Positions 17,291-26,217 of a DNA stretch of 36,060 nt are shown one piece after another. Origin of the DNA: Roseburia hominis (lineage in GTDB: Bacteria > Bacillota > Clostridia > Lachnospirales > Lachnospiraceae); assembly GCA_021771815.1 (NCBI GenBank), contig JAETOE010000035.1:1-36060 (forward strand), given 5' to 3'. A program made the position numbers and the translations under genes. The stretch's first letter is position 1, and each line of letters opens with the position of its first letter. Below the pieces are notes generated by a model that saw only the letters and a program-made list of their open reading frames with translations, was not told the DNA's origin and made no database searches.

Positions 17291-19645
17291 TCACTGCCAC
17301 TGGCAGCACTCATACGCCTTTATTTTCTTTACCCCGGAAAGCCCGGGAATCGCTGCCGCCGCTGCGGTAAGCAGGACGAGCATCGGAAACAGGCATCCGA
17401 GTGTCCTTACATCCAATAGGAACCGGAATCCTGCCGCTCCGAGCGAACGCAAAAACATCCCGGCAAGCCGTTCCCCGAGCCAAATTCCGCCCGCGGTTCC
17501 CGCCACGATTCCCGCCGCCGTGACTGCCAGAAGCTTTGCGAGGTAGCCTCTTCCGATTTCAGAAGCGGTAACACCCAACGCCTTTTTCAGGGAAATCTGA
17601 TACCGTTCTTTTGCCACGATTAAGCGCACGAACAGCAATACCACCACAAACAGGATCAATGCCGCCGTCAAAACGGCAATTCCCGCCGCCGCTCCGATCT
17701 GGCGTATCGTCTGTCCATAGGTGGAAGTCACATATTCTCCGATGTCCACCACCTTCGCCCCCGTTCCCGTCTCCTCACTCAAGCGCTTCTGATATTCCGC
17801 CATCCACGCGTCTCTTCCGGTATCGTTCCTAAGCGATACATAAAAAATACTCCACATCACCGGGGCATCCGCTCTGCCTGCCAAATCATCCGCACCGCCG
17901 ACCGCAGTTTCCGCACTGTTAACCGGAGCATCCACACCGTCAGCCGGAACCTCCACGCTGTCTGCCGCGGCTTTCGCCGTCCTGCCGCCGTTTGTAATAT
18001 CCGAATAAATTCCGCAGACGCTGTAAATTTTCCTCTCATCTCCAATCAGAAGCGTTACCGTACCGCCGACGGATACCCCAAGATCCTCTGCGCTTAAGAT
18101 AGACAACGCAAGATCGTTTTCTTTAAGCGGTGCGCCGCCCACCTCATATGTGACCGGAAATACCGTATGATCCCCGAATTCTACATACAGATTCGTCAGG
18201 GAGCCGTCCGGTTGGAGTAAATGATACGCCCGCGTCGTTAAGTCTGCATACCGCGCTACCCGCCCGTCCGCTGCAAGCAGTTCCTCCACCCGCGCCGTCT
18301 TCCCCGAAATATCCTCTGTCTGGCGAAGATCCAGCCTGATTTCCCCGTCTCCGATTCCCATGTAGGTAACGAACTGCGGGGAGGAAATCGTACTCTTTAA
18401 GTTCTGCGGCACGGTCATCATAAAGGAACACAGCGCGATCACGAGCATGACAAGCGCATACTGCCGGATGCTCCCATCTTCCGCAGCTCCCGTCCTGCCA
18501 AAACAGCGTCCGGTAAGCGCGCTGACTGCCGACACCGTCTCGATCCGTTTTAACGTCCGCCTTACGCCAAGGAGCAGACAGCCTTCCACCGCCGCGCTGC
18601 CGATGACTGCGGCGCAAAATCCCGTCATCCCCTGTTTTGGCGCGCCGTACAATTCCTGCATACGCGCCAAAAGCGGCTGCTTTGCGGCGTACGCAGCGCA
18701 AAGTCCCGCCACGGCTCCCACGGCGGAGAGCAGCGCATATTTCCCGAAATAGAGCCGCCTGATCTCCCATCTTCCGATTCCGATCGCCTTTAACAGCCCG
18801 ATTTCCTTCTGATCTTCCTGAAGCTTTGTCAGAAGGGTAAAACGGATACAGAGCAGCGAAATAAAAAGCATCAGCAGGCAGACAAGCAGAACCACGAGAA
18901 TCAGCAGCCCTTCCGAAAGCGCGTTCATCATGCGTATTAACGGTCTTGTGATTGCCGGGCCGTTCGCCGGAAGCTTCGCGTCCGCATATACCTTTGCGAA
19001 AATATTTACATCCGTCTCCTCACGCAGCAGAAATTCAATCAGATATTCCTCCGTTCCCTGCGCGCGCAGCCGTTCATAGTCCTTGCCACATACCAAAAAG
19101 CGTTTGGAGGACGCCATCATGGAGCTCATCTGGGAATCCCGCAGAAACCCTGCTATCACGAAAGTCTGTGCCCCGATCTGCACCGTTTGACCGGCTTTCA
19201 GCCCGTATTCCTGCCTGTAACAGACCGGAACATAGATTTCCCCCTCCCGCACCGTAATGACCTCATTTTCCATATCAAGCAGAAAATCGAACGCCGCGCT
19301 CTGTGTGCACACGCCGTTGTCCTGCGTGCTGTCCGTCATGGAATGCCCGCCCAGCGTCAGCGACGCATTGGACAGGTTTAAGAATTTTAATATCTGGCAG
19401 GACTCCACCGCCTCATTTTCTCCGGCAAAGCGAAAGACTTCCTCCTCTTCTATCGTCCCCGTGTGCATCTGCAGAAAATCGGGCGTCTTTGCCTTCTCCA
19501 TCAATACCTCCACGGAGCCTAAGAGTCCCGCGGACAGCATTCCTGCAAGTGCCGCCAAAAACGCGGACGCGGTCATAAAAAAGCAGATCGACACTGCAAG
19601 AAGCTTATTCGCTCGAATGTCATTTACTATCATTTTTCGTTCCAT
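17291..19645 (-). CDS. ABC transporter permease with two FtsX domains
   Basis: A 784-aa permease. TM1 (about 14-38) is followed by an extracytoplasmic MacB-like region, three membrane segments in the middle (FtsX domain 1), a further TM with a second extracytoplasmic region, and three C-terminal segments (FtsX domain 2). The second outside region holds five 7-residue repeats rich in Ala, Asp and Val, encoded by 17867-17971. The ATG at 19643-19645 has AAAGGAGG at ideal spacing and overlaps the MFS stop by 26 nt, so it is coupled to MFS translation. Works with the ATPase 22 nt downstream. Substrate unknown. Confidence 0.9.
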   Translation of the reverse strand: MERKMIVNDIRANKLLAVSICFFMTASAFLAALAGMLSAGLLGSVEVLMEKAKTPDFLQMHTGTIEEEEVFRFAGENEAVESCQILKFLNLSNASLTLGGHSMTDSTQDNGVCTQSAAFDFLLDMENEVITVREGEIYVPVCYRQEYGLKAGQTVQIGAQTFVIAGFLRDSQMSSMMASSKRFLVCGKDYERLRAQGTEEYLIEFLLREETDVNIFAKVYADAKLPANGPAITRPLIRMMNALSEGLLILVVLLVCLLMLFISLLCIRFTLLTKLQEDQKEIGLLKAIGIGRWEIRRLYFGKYALLSAVGAVAGLCAAYAAKQPLLARMQELYGAPKQGMTGFCAAVIGSAAVEGCLLLGVRRTLKRIETVSAVSALTGRCFGRTGAAEDGSIRQYALVMLVIALCSFMMTVPQNLKSTISSPQFVTYMGIGDGEIRLDLRQTEDISGKTARVEELLAADGRVARYADLTTRAYHLLQPDGSLTNLYVEFGDHTVFPVTYEVGGAPLKENDLALSILSAEDLGVSVGGTVTLLIGDERKIYSVCGIYSDITNGGRTAKAAADSVEVPADGVDAPVNSAETAVGGADDLAGRADAPVMWSIFYVSLRNDTGRDAWMAEYQKRLSEETGTGAKVVDIGEYVTSTYGQTIRQIGAAAGIAVLTAALILFVVVLLFVRLIVAKERYQISLKKALGVTASEIGRGYLAKLLAVTAAGIVAGTAGGIWLGERLAGMFLRSLGAAGFRFLLDVRTLGCLFPMLVLLTAAAAAIPGLSGVKKIKAYECCQWQ
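17867..17971 (-). repeat. Five 21-bp tandem repeats within the permease gene
   Basis: The minus strand encodes five consecutive heptads, AAADSVE, VPADGVD, APVNSAE, TAVGGAD and DLAGRAD, which fit a loose x-x-A/V-x-x-V/A-D/E pattern. DNA copies are diverged but keep the same period, as from an old minisatellite expansion in an extracytoplasmic loop. Confidence 0.65.
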
Positions 19646-20879
19646 AAACGCCTCCTTTCTCCAGTTCTCTGACCGCTCGGACCGCATACAGCAAAAGCGA
19701 CGCAGCGACGAGCAGTCCACCGGATACCTGGATGACTGCGGCGGCGCCGCGCCCGACGCTGCTTCCCATCCGCACAGCCAGACCGTCCGCCATAAGCCCG
19801 GCGGACGCGTAAGCCGCCACATACCCAAGCTGGGACAAAAAACCGATCAGTCCCCACGCCCTTCCCTGCGTCTCATCGGGAATGTTCGTGCGCACCAGAT
19901 AATCCAGACAATTATTCGCAAGCGGCAGCATAGCAAAAAACAAAAATCCCGATGCACAGATCAGATAAATATTTTCTTTCAGACCAAAGAAAACCATCGC
20001 CGCACCCGCCGTACACAGCGACGCTGCAAGCACCTTGACATAACCCTTTCTGATTCCCCGCGCGCCAAGCAGCAGGCTGGTTCCAAGCATCCCAAGCGCA
20101 CAGACCGTCTCTCCGATTCCAAGTGTCGTACTGTCCGCAAACGCCAGTATCATCGGTTCTGCAAGAATCTGGAACGCTCCCATAAAGCAGGTCAGCACGG
20201 AGGAAAGCAGAATCAGAAGAAAAACGCCCCGCTTTTCCGTCACTGCGCGCCAGCCCGCCAGAAGCGCCGCGGCAAACGGCTCTCTGTCCGCCGTCTGTTT
20301 CGCGGCAAGTCCCTTCCGCACTACCCCGGTCGCCGTGACCGTCACGAAAAAAGTACAGATATCAATGACGAGCAAAAGCTTGATATCCGAGACTGCAAGG
20401 AGAATCCCCGCAAGGAGCGGCGACACCAGATAGCGCGCCGAGCCCGCCAGACTGACCATCCCGCCCGCTTTTGAGTATTCCTCCTCATCTAATAAATCCG
20501 TGATCGTCGCGCGGTACGCCGGATCAAGCAGCGCGGAAAATACCGAACTGATTGCAACTCCCACACAGATTTCTGTCAGAGTTGCATCTCCCCGCAGCAT
20601 ACACAGCAGGATAAATAAAATTCCAATTCCCGAGCAGCCGTCCCCGAGCATCATCAGAAGCCGCCTGTCACAGCGGTCAGCCAAGATCCCCGCCGGTACG
20701 GAAAGCAGCAAACCCGGCAAAAAAGCAAGCAGCGAGATGAGCGCCATATTCGCCGCGCTTCCCGTCTGTGCGAACACATAGACGCCGAGTCCAAAGCTTG
20801 TGAGCCCGCCGCCGACTGCCGAGATCAATTCCCCCGCCCACAGCAGCAGAAACTTTTGATAATTTGATTTCTGTTTCAT
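19620..20879 (-). CDS. Major facilitator superfamily drug/solute exporter
   Basis: A 419-aa protein with about 12 hydrophobic segments. The MFS loop 2-3 signature is present as GILADRCDRRLLMM, and the early ELISAVGGGLTSFGLGVYVF segment is typical of macrolide-efflux-like (Mef/EntS-like) members. The ATG at 20879 has GGAGG 5 nt before it; an ATG four codons upstream with a weaker site is an alternative. A TetR-type palindrome at 20921-20947 sits in its leader and the TetR gene is next upstream, the classic setting of a drug-inducible exporter. Its end overlaps the ABC permease start. Substrate unknown. Confidence 0.9.
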   Translation of the reverse strand: MKQKSNYQKFLLLWAGELISAVGGGLTSFGLGVYVFAQTGSAANMALISLLAFLPGLLLSVPAGILADRCDRRLLMMLGDGCSGIGILFILLCMLRGDATLTEICVGVAISSVFSALLDPAYRATITDLLDEEEYSKAGGMVSLAGSARYLVSPLLAGILLAVSDIKLLLVIDICTFFVTVTATGVVRKGLAAKQTADREPFAAALLAGWRAVTEKRGVFLLILLSSVLTCFMGAFQILAEPMILAFADSTTLGIGETVCALGMLGTSLLLGARGIRKGYVKVLAASLCTAGAAMVFFGLKENIYLICASGFLFFAMLPLANNCLDYLVRTNIPDETQGRAWGLIGFLSQLGYVAAYASAGLMADGLAVRMGSSVGRGAAAVIQVSGGLLVAASLLLYAVRAVRELEKGGVYGTKNDSK

Positions 20880-20920
20880 TTCTTCCTCCATATTCTTTTT
20901 CCTGATTGCGCTAATTCCCT

Positions 20921-20947
20921 ATTACCGACCGATTGCCTGTCGGTAAT
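20921..20947. promoter_or_regulatory. Putative TetR operator upstream of the MFS gene
   Basis: Perfect inverted repeat attaccgac/gtcggtaat separated by 9 nt, directly downstream of a possible -10 box (TATAAA at 20950-20955 on the minus strand). The ACCGAC/GTCGGT half-sites recur before the TetR gene. Confidence 0.8.
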
Positions 20948-20957
20948 GTTTTATAAA

Positions 20958-21016
20958 ATAGGACTGTCGCTTGAAAAATGCTGTTTTCGCATCCTTCTTG
21001 TTGCGGCAGTCCCTAT
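20958..21016 (-). terminator. Hairpin after the TetR gene, AATAGG type
   Basis: Arms ataggactgtcgc (20958-20970) and gcggcagtccctat (21003-21016) pair imperfectly around a 32-nt loop. It lies 4 nt beyond the TetR stop, and the minus strand continues with ATTTTATAAAA. It shares AATAGG/CCTATTGC ends with the palindromes at 8669 and 14063. Confidence 0.5.
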
Positions 21017-21019
21017 TGC

Positions 21020-21655
21020 CTACATAGGTTCTCCCTCAAAAATCTTCATGATAGCTTCCCGCAGCGCGCCTTCCTTCGCTCCGAGCAGCAGCTCCGTGTG
21101 ATGGATGAACGCTTCTATGCGCCTCTGCTTCCGCTCCGGCGCCTGCTCTATCTGCGCATCAAACATTGTGTTGGCATAGAGCATCGTCATCTCAATCGCC
21201 TCCGCCGGGTAATCGGTACGACAAATCCCCTGCCTGCTCCCCTCTTCCAAAAGCTCCGTCAGAATCGGCACGATCCCTGCAAGCAGCTCCTCCTGCATCT
21301 TCTGATGCATCAGCGCATTCTGCGGCTTGTGTACCTGCTGCATGACCTCATGTCCGATGCCGCTGTCGACATTGAGCGCCATAACAGCCCCCGTCAGCCG
21401 CTCTAAGACCGGAAGCTCCGGCTGTCCTGCAATCTGCGCGGCTTTTGCCATGAGCTGTTCCGTCATCCGGTGGATCATGGCATCCAAAATCTCCTCCTTG
21501 GACTTGAAATGGTAGTACAGCGTTCCCCGCGCGATCCCGACCCGCTCTAAGATATCATTGGTACTGGTATGATCGAACCCCTTCGTGCCGAATAATTCCT
21601 CCGCCGCGTCAAGAATCTCATTTCTCCGCTCTTTCGCATCTTTTACTACACGCAT
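21020..21655 (-). CDS. TetR/AcrR-family transcriptional regulator
   Basis: A 211-aa repressor. The N-terminal helix-turn-helix (about 10-55) reads EILDAAEELFGTKGFDHTST, then ILERVGIARGTLYYHFKSKEE, the TetR signature. The all-helical C-terminal domain (about 60-205) would bind a small ligand and dimerise. Palindromes with ACCGAC/GTCGGT half-sites lie before this gene and before the MFS gene, indicating autoregulation plus control of the exporter and the coupled ABC permease and ATPase. The promoter has a perfect TTGACA. The inducer is unknown. Confidence 0.93.
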   Translation of the reverse strand: MRVVKDAKERRNEILDAAEELFGTKGFDHTSTNDILERVGIARGTLYYHFKSKEEILDAMIHRMTEQLMAKAAQIAGQPELPVLERLTGAVMALNVDSGIGHEVMQQVHKPQNALMHQKMQEELLAGIVPILTELLEEGSRQGICRTDYPAEAIEMTMLYANTMFDAQIEQAPERKQRRIEAFIHHTELLLGAKEGALREAIMKIFEGEPM

Positions 21656-21678
21656 GATTTCCCACTCTTCCTCACTCT

Positions 21679-21697
21679 AACCGACCGTCTGTCGGTT
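21679..21697. promoter_or_regulatory. Putative TetR operator at its own promoter
   Basis: Perfect inverted repeat aaccgac/gtcggtt separated by 5 nt, placed just downstream of the -10 box and so over the expected transcription start. Same half-sites as 20921-20947 with a spacer shorter by 4 nt. Confidence 0.8.
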
Positions 21698-21703
21698 GAG
21701 ATA

Positions 21704-21732
21704 AGTGTAACTGCAGCAGAATCATTTGTCAA
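21704..21732 (-). promoter_or_regulatory. Sigma-A promoter of the TetR gene
   Basis: Minus strand TTGACA (21727-21732), 17 nt, TACACT (21704-21709), followed by the operator at 21679-21697. Confidence 0.75.
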
Positions 21733-21741
21733 GCCTGTTTC

Positions 21742-21783
21742 ACTGCTTTTTTGCCTTTTCTTTTACTGCTTTTTTGCCTTTTC
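21742..21783. repeat. Two direct repeats of a T-rich 19-mer, 23 bp apart
   Basis: The 19-nt sequence actgcttttttgccttttc occurs at 21742-21760 and again at 21765-21783. It lies between the second ABC permease stop and the TetR promoter, and reads as an A-rich tract on the minus strand upstream of the TetR -35 box, where it might act as an UP-like element. Confidence 0.7.
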
Positions 21784-21808
21784 CTCCGTCAGACGGAATG
21801 CTCTGCAT

Positions 21809-24160
21809 TTACTCCGTAATCAGAATCCGCGGCTCTACCTTCTTGATTTTCCCGGCTGCAAGATAGGAAAACAGCACGAACAGAAATGCTACCTCAAGCG
21901 CCGGAACAAGCATCTGTATCAGCGTCAGATGAGATGAAAAGCTGCTGATTCCACAGGTCTTTAACATTGTGACCGCAAGCGGGTCCGTCAGAAATTCGCT
22001 GAGCAAAATTCCCGGAACCGCGCCAAACAGCGCAACAATTCCGAACCGCAGCGCGAATGTAAGCCGCAGTCTGGCGGAAGAAAAACCTAATGACTTATAA
22101 ATTCCAAGATCATGCTTCTCCCGGTACAAAATCCTGCTCCCCGTCATACCGATTGCAACGAGGACAAAGACAATTGTAATCGCATACATCAAAAGCTCCA
22201 CTGCCTGCATTGCACCTGTGATGACAGAAATTCCCGTCCAGTTGTTTCTGTCCACCGTCACGGCATCCCCAAAGCGCTCTTCCAGGCGGTCAGCAAGCGC
22301 TTCCTTAACCGACGCATCCTCCAACCGGTAGCAGGTGTAGTAAAGGCTGTCATCTGTCATGCCGAGTCTTGCCGCGCCCTCGCTGCTCACGGCAAAATTC
22401 ATTCCCATATCATTGGCGCACTCATAAATTCCGCTGATAATAAATTCCCGGCTCTCTCCCTCGTATTCCACCGTGACCGTATCTCCGATTCCCGTTTTCA
22501 ATTCTTCCGCGGCAATCTCCGTGACAAGGACCTCATTGTCATACATACAGGTTCTTCCCTCCAACAGATTTAAGACCTCCGGTTCACTGCAGACATTAAG
22601 AATATAGTCCACCCCATTTAATGTCCCATTCAACGTGACAAATTCAAATGACTGCACGATTGCCGTCTCGTCCGCAATCATCTGCTCTACCTCTTTTGCT
22701 GTCTTATCATCGGACGCACGCACACCGATATCATAGGGAACCGCATTAAAGATATCCATCATACCCACGCCGTCCGGTCCCATCCACGCCCCGATCCGTG
22801 CCGTCAAAGAAAGGAAAAATACCAAAAGCATCGTGACGACACACACGCTGATATATTGTTTTCTGCCGGAGGAAAGCTGTCTTAAGGCAAGATGCAGACT
22901 CAGTCCCCTGCTGTGAATCTGCGTTCGAAATCTACTGTCCCAGTACACGTCCGCCGTTCCTCCCCGGATCGCGGCAAGCGGCGTAATTTTACCGATACGG
23001 GACGTTTTTACAAATATAACAAGTCCAGGCAGAAGAAAAATCACCCCAAGCGCCGCCGCACAAAGCCCCGCCGGGAGCGATACAGGAACCATAAGCCCCG
23101 TCGACGTCACCATGATGTGGTTCACCAGCGCCACGACCGGAAGCGACGCCGGAATGCCGAGCGCCATGCCAAGCACGACCGCCAGAAAATACTGGCACTG
23201 CTTCACCACACATAATTTCCTCTTTGTAAATCCGAGCGCCTTTAATATTCCCATATTCGTAAAGTCCTGCTCAATTCCTGTCGTGATGCTATGGCTTAAC
23301 ACAAGCATTGTCACTGCGAAAAGCACGACCACAAATACAAGGAGAAAGCCTGCAAAAATATTCTGTACGATCAGCATAAATCCCTCTATTGCCGATTTGG
23401 TATACACATTAAACGTATACGCTTTCAGATCCGTCTTTTCGTTGAGCAGCATCTGAAACTCATGCATCGACAATTCGCAGTTTTCACTCTTATAGATGTG
23501 GAGCATCTCTCCCTCCCGTGAAATTGCCTCGTCTCCCGCATCTTCCACTGCTCTTTTCAGCCGTTCCATATCCTTGTCACAAATCTGCAGGCTTTTCATT
23601 CCCATCATTGCGCTTCCCATAAACGGATCTTCGAAAAAGCCTGCCACGGTAAATGGCTCTGTATCCTCCATACCTGTAATCTCTATTTCCACAACATCCC
23701 CGATCTGTACGTCATACAGTGAGCAAAAGGATGGCGGTACATAGATTTCTCCCTCCCCGGGCGGCATCGGCTCGTCTGCAAATCCGCTCAGATTCTCTTC
23801 ATACAGATGATAATCATAGTGCTCGGGATCATACGCGATCACCTGTCCGGTTGTACTTACCTCATCTCCCTTTATGATATGTTTCGCATAAAATACTTTC
23901 TGCCTTTCTACCTTCGCCGTCTCATCGAGCGCTTCCAACTGCCCTACCATATTGTCAAGCCCCGGCAGCGAAAGCACCCACGCGGCCGCATCTCCATAGC
24001 CCACCCGGTCCAACTGTTCGCTCTCATAGGACGCGCCGTTCTTTACGACGGCAAGCACCGCGCACAACATTGTACTGATAATGAAAATCAAAATCGTAAT
24101 TCCGATAAATCCTCCCCGCTGATGCCTGATATTCCCTTTTAGTAAAGTCAGATACTTCAT
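21809..24160 (-). CDS. ABC transporter permease with two FtsX domains
   Basis: A 783-aa permease built like the one at 17291-19645: TM1 about 16-40, an extracytoplasmic domain, three central segments (VLFAVTMLVLSHS region), a further TM and outside domain, and three C-terminal segments. Its sequence is clearly different in detail from the first permease, so this is an old paralogue. The ATG at 24158-24160 is preceded by AGGAGG and lies 13 nt after the ATPase stop. It belongs to a four-gene set with a two-component system, the usual arrangement of antimicrobial-peptide sensing and resistance modules; unlike BceS, the kinase here has a real extracytoplasmic domain. Confidence 0.9.
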   Translation of the reverse strand: MKYLTLLKGNIRHQRGGFIGITILIFIISTMLCAVLAVVKNGASYESEQLDRVGYGDAAAWVLSLPGLDNMVGQLEALDETAKVERQKVFYAKHIIKGDEVSTTGQVIAYDPEHYDYHLYEENLSGFADEPMPPGEGEIYVPPSFCSLYDVQIGDVVEIEITGMEDTEPFTVAGFFEDPFMGSAMMGMKSLQICDKDMERLKRAVEDAGDEAISREGEMLHIYKSENCELSMHEFQMLLNEKTDLKAYTFNVYTKSAIEGFMLIVQNIFAGFLLVFVVVLFAVTMLVLSHSITTGIEQDFTNMGILKALGFTKRKLCVVKQCQYFLAVVLGMALGIPASLPVVALVNHIMVTSTGLMVPVSLPAGLCAAALGVIFLLPGLVIFVKTSRIGKITPLAAIRGGTADVYWDSRFRTQIHSRGLSLHLALRQLSSGRKQYISVCVVTMLLVFFLSLTARIGAWMGPDGVGMMDIFNAVPYDIGVRASDDKTAKEVEQMIADETAIVQSFEFVTLNGTLNGVDYILNVCSEPEVLNLLEGRTCMYDNEVLVTEIAAEELKTGIGDTVTVEYEGESREFIISGIYECANDMGMNFAVSSEGAARLGMTDDSLYYTCYRLEDASVKEALADRLEERFGDAVTVDRNNWTGISVITGAMQAVELLMYAITIVFVLVAIGMTGSRILYREKHDLGIYKSLGFSSARLRLTFALRFGIVALFGAVPGILLSEFLTDPLAVTMLKTCGISSFSSHLTLIQMLVPALEVAFLFVLFSYLAAGKIKKVEPRILITE

Positions 24161-24173
24161 CTTTCCCCACCTC

Positions 24174-24935
24174 CTACCATGACATCGAGGAAAGCCACGC
24201 TTCAAGCTGCTTTTCCCGGTTCTTTGCATTTTCCTCCTCGTAGGGCGGCATAGTCATCTCCCCGATGATCCTGCCATCCTCCAAATAGAGAAAGCGGCTG
24301 CCGCAGATTGCCGCCCGGACGTCATGCGTCACCATAAGGACGCTCTGTCCCTGCCTGTTGATTTCCGTCAAAAGCTCCAGTACCTCTTTCGTATTTTGCT
24401 TATTGAGCGCGCCCGTCGGCTCATCCGCAAAAATGATATCCGGTTCATTGATAAGCGCTCTTGCAATCGCCGCACGCTGTGCTTCCCCGCCGGATACCTG
24501 TGACGGAAGGCGGTCCTTCGCATGCTCTACATGCATCTTACAAAGCAGCATTTCGGCGCGCGAATCTACGTCCTTTTTGCTTCTTGTACCGTCCAGATAA
24601 CCGACCACCGCCGCATTTTCGAACAATGTCAGATTACTCACCAGATGCATCTGCTGGAAAACGAACCCGAACTTCCGCGCCCGGATATCCGCCATCTCCT
24701 TTTCCCTGCACCCCACAAGCTCCGTCCCACGATATTGCACGCTGCCGCTCGTCGCGGCGTCCATTCCACTTATCGTGTACAAAAGTGTTGATTTTCCGGC
24801 TCCTGAAGAACCCATGATCACCGTAAAGTCCTGTTCGTAAATTTCCAGATTGACCATATCCAGAACATGATTCTGCCTCCCGTTGTTGGCAAAGCTCTTG
24901 CACAGATCTGTCGTTTTTATAATCGCATTTTTCAT
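24174..24935 (-). CDS. ABC transporter ATPase (MacB/LolD type)
   Basis: A 253-aa nucleotide-binding subunit. Walker A GSSGAGKST (42-50), FVFQQM Q-loop (91-96), signature SGGEAQRA (148-155), Walker B IIFADEPTGAL (167-177) and switch His204 are intact. The tail ends AWLSSMSW, matching the other ATPase of the window. AGGAG precedes the ATG. A two-copy direct repeat at 24975-24996 just upstream is a candidate binding site of the response regulator encoded upstream in the same direction. Partner of the permease 13 nt downstream. Confidence 0.94.
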   Translation of the reverse strand: MKNAIIKTTDLCKSFANNGRQNHVLDMVNLEIYEQDFTVIMGSSGAGKSTLLYTISGMDAATSGSVQYRGTELVGCREKEMADIRARKFGFVFQQMHLVSNLTLFENAAVVGYLDGTRSKKDVDSRAEMLLCKMHVEHAKDRLPSQVSGGEAQRAAIARALINEPDIIFADEPTGALNKQNTKEVLELLTEINRQGQSVLMVTHDVRAAICGSRFLYLEDGRIIGEMTMPPYEEENAKNREKQLEAWLSSMSW

Positions 24936-24961
24936 ATTTCTCTCCTGCCTCCTTGGGGCTT

Positions 24962-24996
24962 AATATAGCAGAAAAGTTATTAAGAAGTCTTTAAGA
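24962..24996 (-). promoter_or_regulatory. Candidate response-regulator site and promoter for the ABC genes
   Basis: On the minus strand TCTTAAAGACT and TCTTAATAACT (24986-24996 and 24975-24985) form a contiguous 11-bp direct repeat with 9 of 11 matches, the layout OmpR-family regulators use. It covers the position of a poor -35, with TATATT (24962-24967) as -10, as expected for an activated promoter. It overlaps the histidine kinase stop codon. Confidence 0.55.
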
Positions 24997-26133
24997 GATT
25001 GGAATCACGACAACCGCCTCCAGACCGTCCTCATGGTTCACCAGTTCAATCTGCCCGCCCATCCGGTTCATAATATATTTCACGATATAAAGCCCCAGCC
25101 CCGAACCGGGCACATCACCGACATTCTGTCCCCGGTAAAATTTATCAAACAGAAACGGCATATCCTGCGGCTGGATTCCTGCGCCGTGATCTCTCACATG
25201 AATTTCATACCGGCCGCCGTCCGCTCCCGCCCATATATCAATCCTGCTTCCCGGTGCGTACTTGCGCGCATTGCCGATAAGATTCTCCATCACCTGTGCC
25301 AGACGTTTCCGGTCAACCGCCGCCTCTGCCTTCGGTATCGGTCTGCATGGTACAATCTCTTCATATTCCAGCTCACTTAAGATTTCTTCCAGTACTTTTG
25401 CTATATCCGTCCTCTGCACCTGTATCTGCAGATGAGAAAGCTCCGACAGGGAGTGCAGCAGCAGATCATTTGTCAGCCTCGTCACCTCGTCGCACTTTTT
25501 CATAATCACCGCAAGATAACGGCAGCGCTTTTCATAATCTCCTTCCAGGTTCGCTTCCAGACCTTCCGCATACGCCCGGATTGACGCGATCGGCGTCTTG
25601 ATATCGTGCGACAGTGCGGCGATGATCGTCTTATTTTCCCGGATGGCATTCTCCTCGCATTTCCGCGCTGCAACAATCTCATTTCGCATATGATCGAATG
25701 CCCAGGTGAACGCACCGAAGAAGTTCTCCCGCTCATAGTGCAGGGAAATATCCAGATTCCCCTTGGCGACCTCCCCCGCGTACGCCTCGAGCTTTCCGAA
25801 CGGACGCAGTATCTTCACATAAAGAAAACAAAGCACAAACAGAACATAGGCAAACATAAGCGCGCCAGACCAAACTACGATATTCTTTCTGTATTCCGTT
25901 CTTCCTGCGGCGCTCTCCTTTTGCAGTTCTTCCCGCAGAAGCGCAATCTGCTCCTTTGCCGGATTGCTCCCGTCCGCCGCGCTCGTAAGCTGCTCGATCT
26001 CATTTAACAGGACAAGCCGCTCCCCTGTTTCCATGTCTGTCTCTGTTTTTACGGAAAAAAAGAGGAATCCGCCGCAGACCAGAAACAAAACGCCTGTCAA
26101 TACGAACAGATTCCACATATAATGCTTTTTCAA
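24991..26133 (-). CDS. Sensor histidine kinase
   Basis: A 380-aa membrane kinase. TM1 about 6-28, a helical outside domain of about 55 residues (29-84), TM2 about 85-106, HAMP about 107-160, then HisKA with the phospho-acceptor His176 in ALSHDIKTP, and HATPase_c with NLIGNARKYAPGS, GAGIQ and GSGLGLYIVK. The start is a TTG at 26131-26133: AAGGAGG sits 5 nt before it, while the nearest in-frame ATG is 15 nt further in and the one upstream has no ribosome binding site. It pairs with the response regulator 84 nt upstream and probably controls the ABC pair downstream. Confidence 0.92.
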   Translation of the reverse strand: MKKHYMWNLFVLTGVLFLVCGGFLFFSVKTETDMETGERLVLLNEIEQLTSAADGSNPAKEQIALLREELQKESAAGRTEYRKNIVVWSGALMFAYVLFVLCFLYVKILRPFGKLEAYAGEVAKGNLDISLHYERENFFGAFTWAFDHMRNEIVAARKCEENAIRENKTIIAALSHDIKTPIASIRAYAEGLEANLEGDYEKRCRYLAVIMKKCDEVTRLTNDLLLHSLSELSHLQIQVQRTDIAKVLEEILSELEYEEIVPCRPIPKAEAAVDRKRLAQVMENLIGNARKYAPGSRIDIWAGADGGRYEIHVRDHGAGIQPQDMPFLFDKFYRGQNVGDVPGSGLGLYIVKYIMNRMGGQIELVNHEDGLEAVVVIPIS

Positions 26134-26217
26134 GATAACCTCCTTACGGCTGCTTTTACAATACTTCCTCAATCCGTGTCCGATTGCAAGCCAATGAAAA
26201 TCAGCCTTCCTGACAAT

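Noticed and set aside
19257..20474. Plus-strand 405-codon open frame
   Set aside because: Antisense to the ABC permease and MFS genes, very Arg/His/Gln-rich, spans two real genes with clear motifs.
8669..21016. CRISPR-like interpretation of the repeated palindromes
   Set aside because: Copies are kilobases apart, in separate intergenic gaps, without spacers or cas genes.
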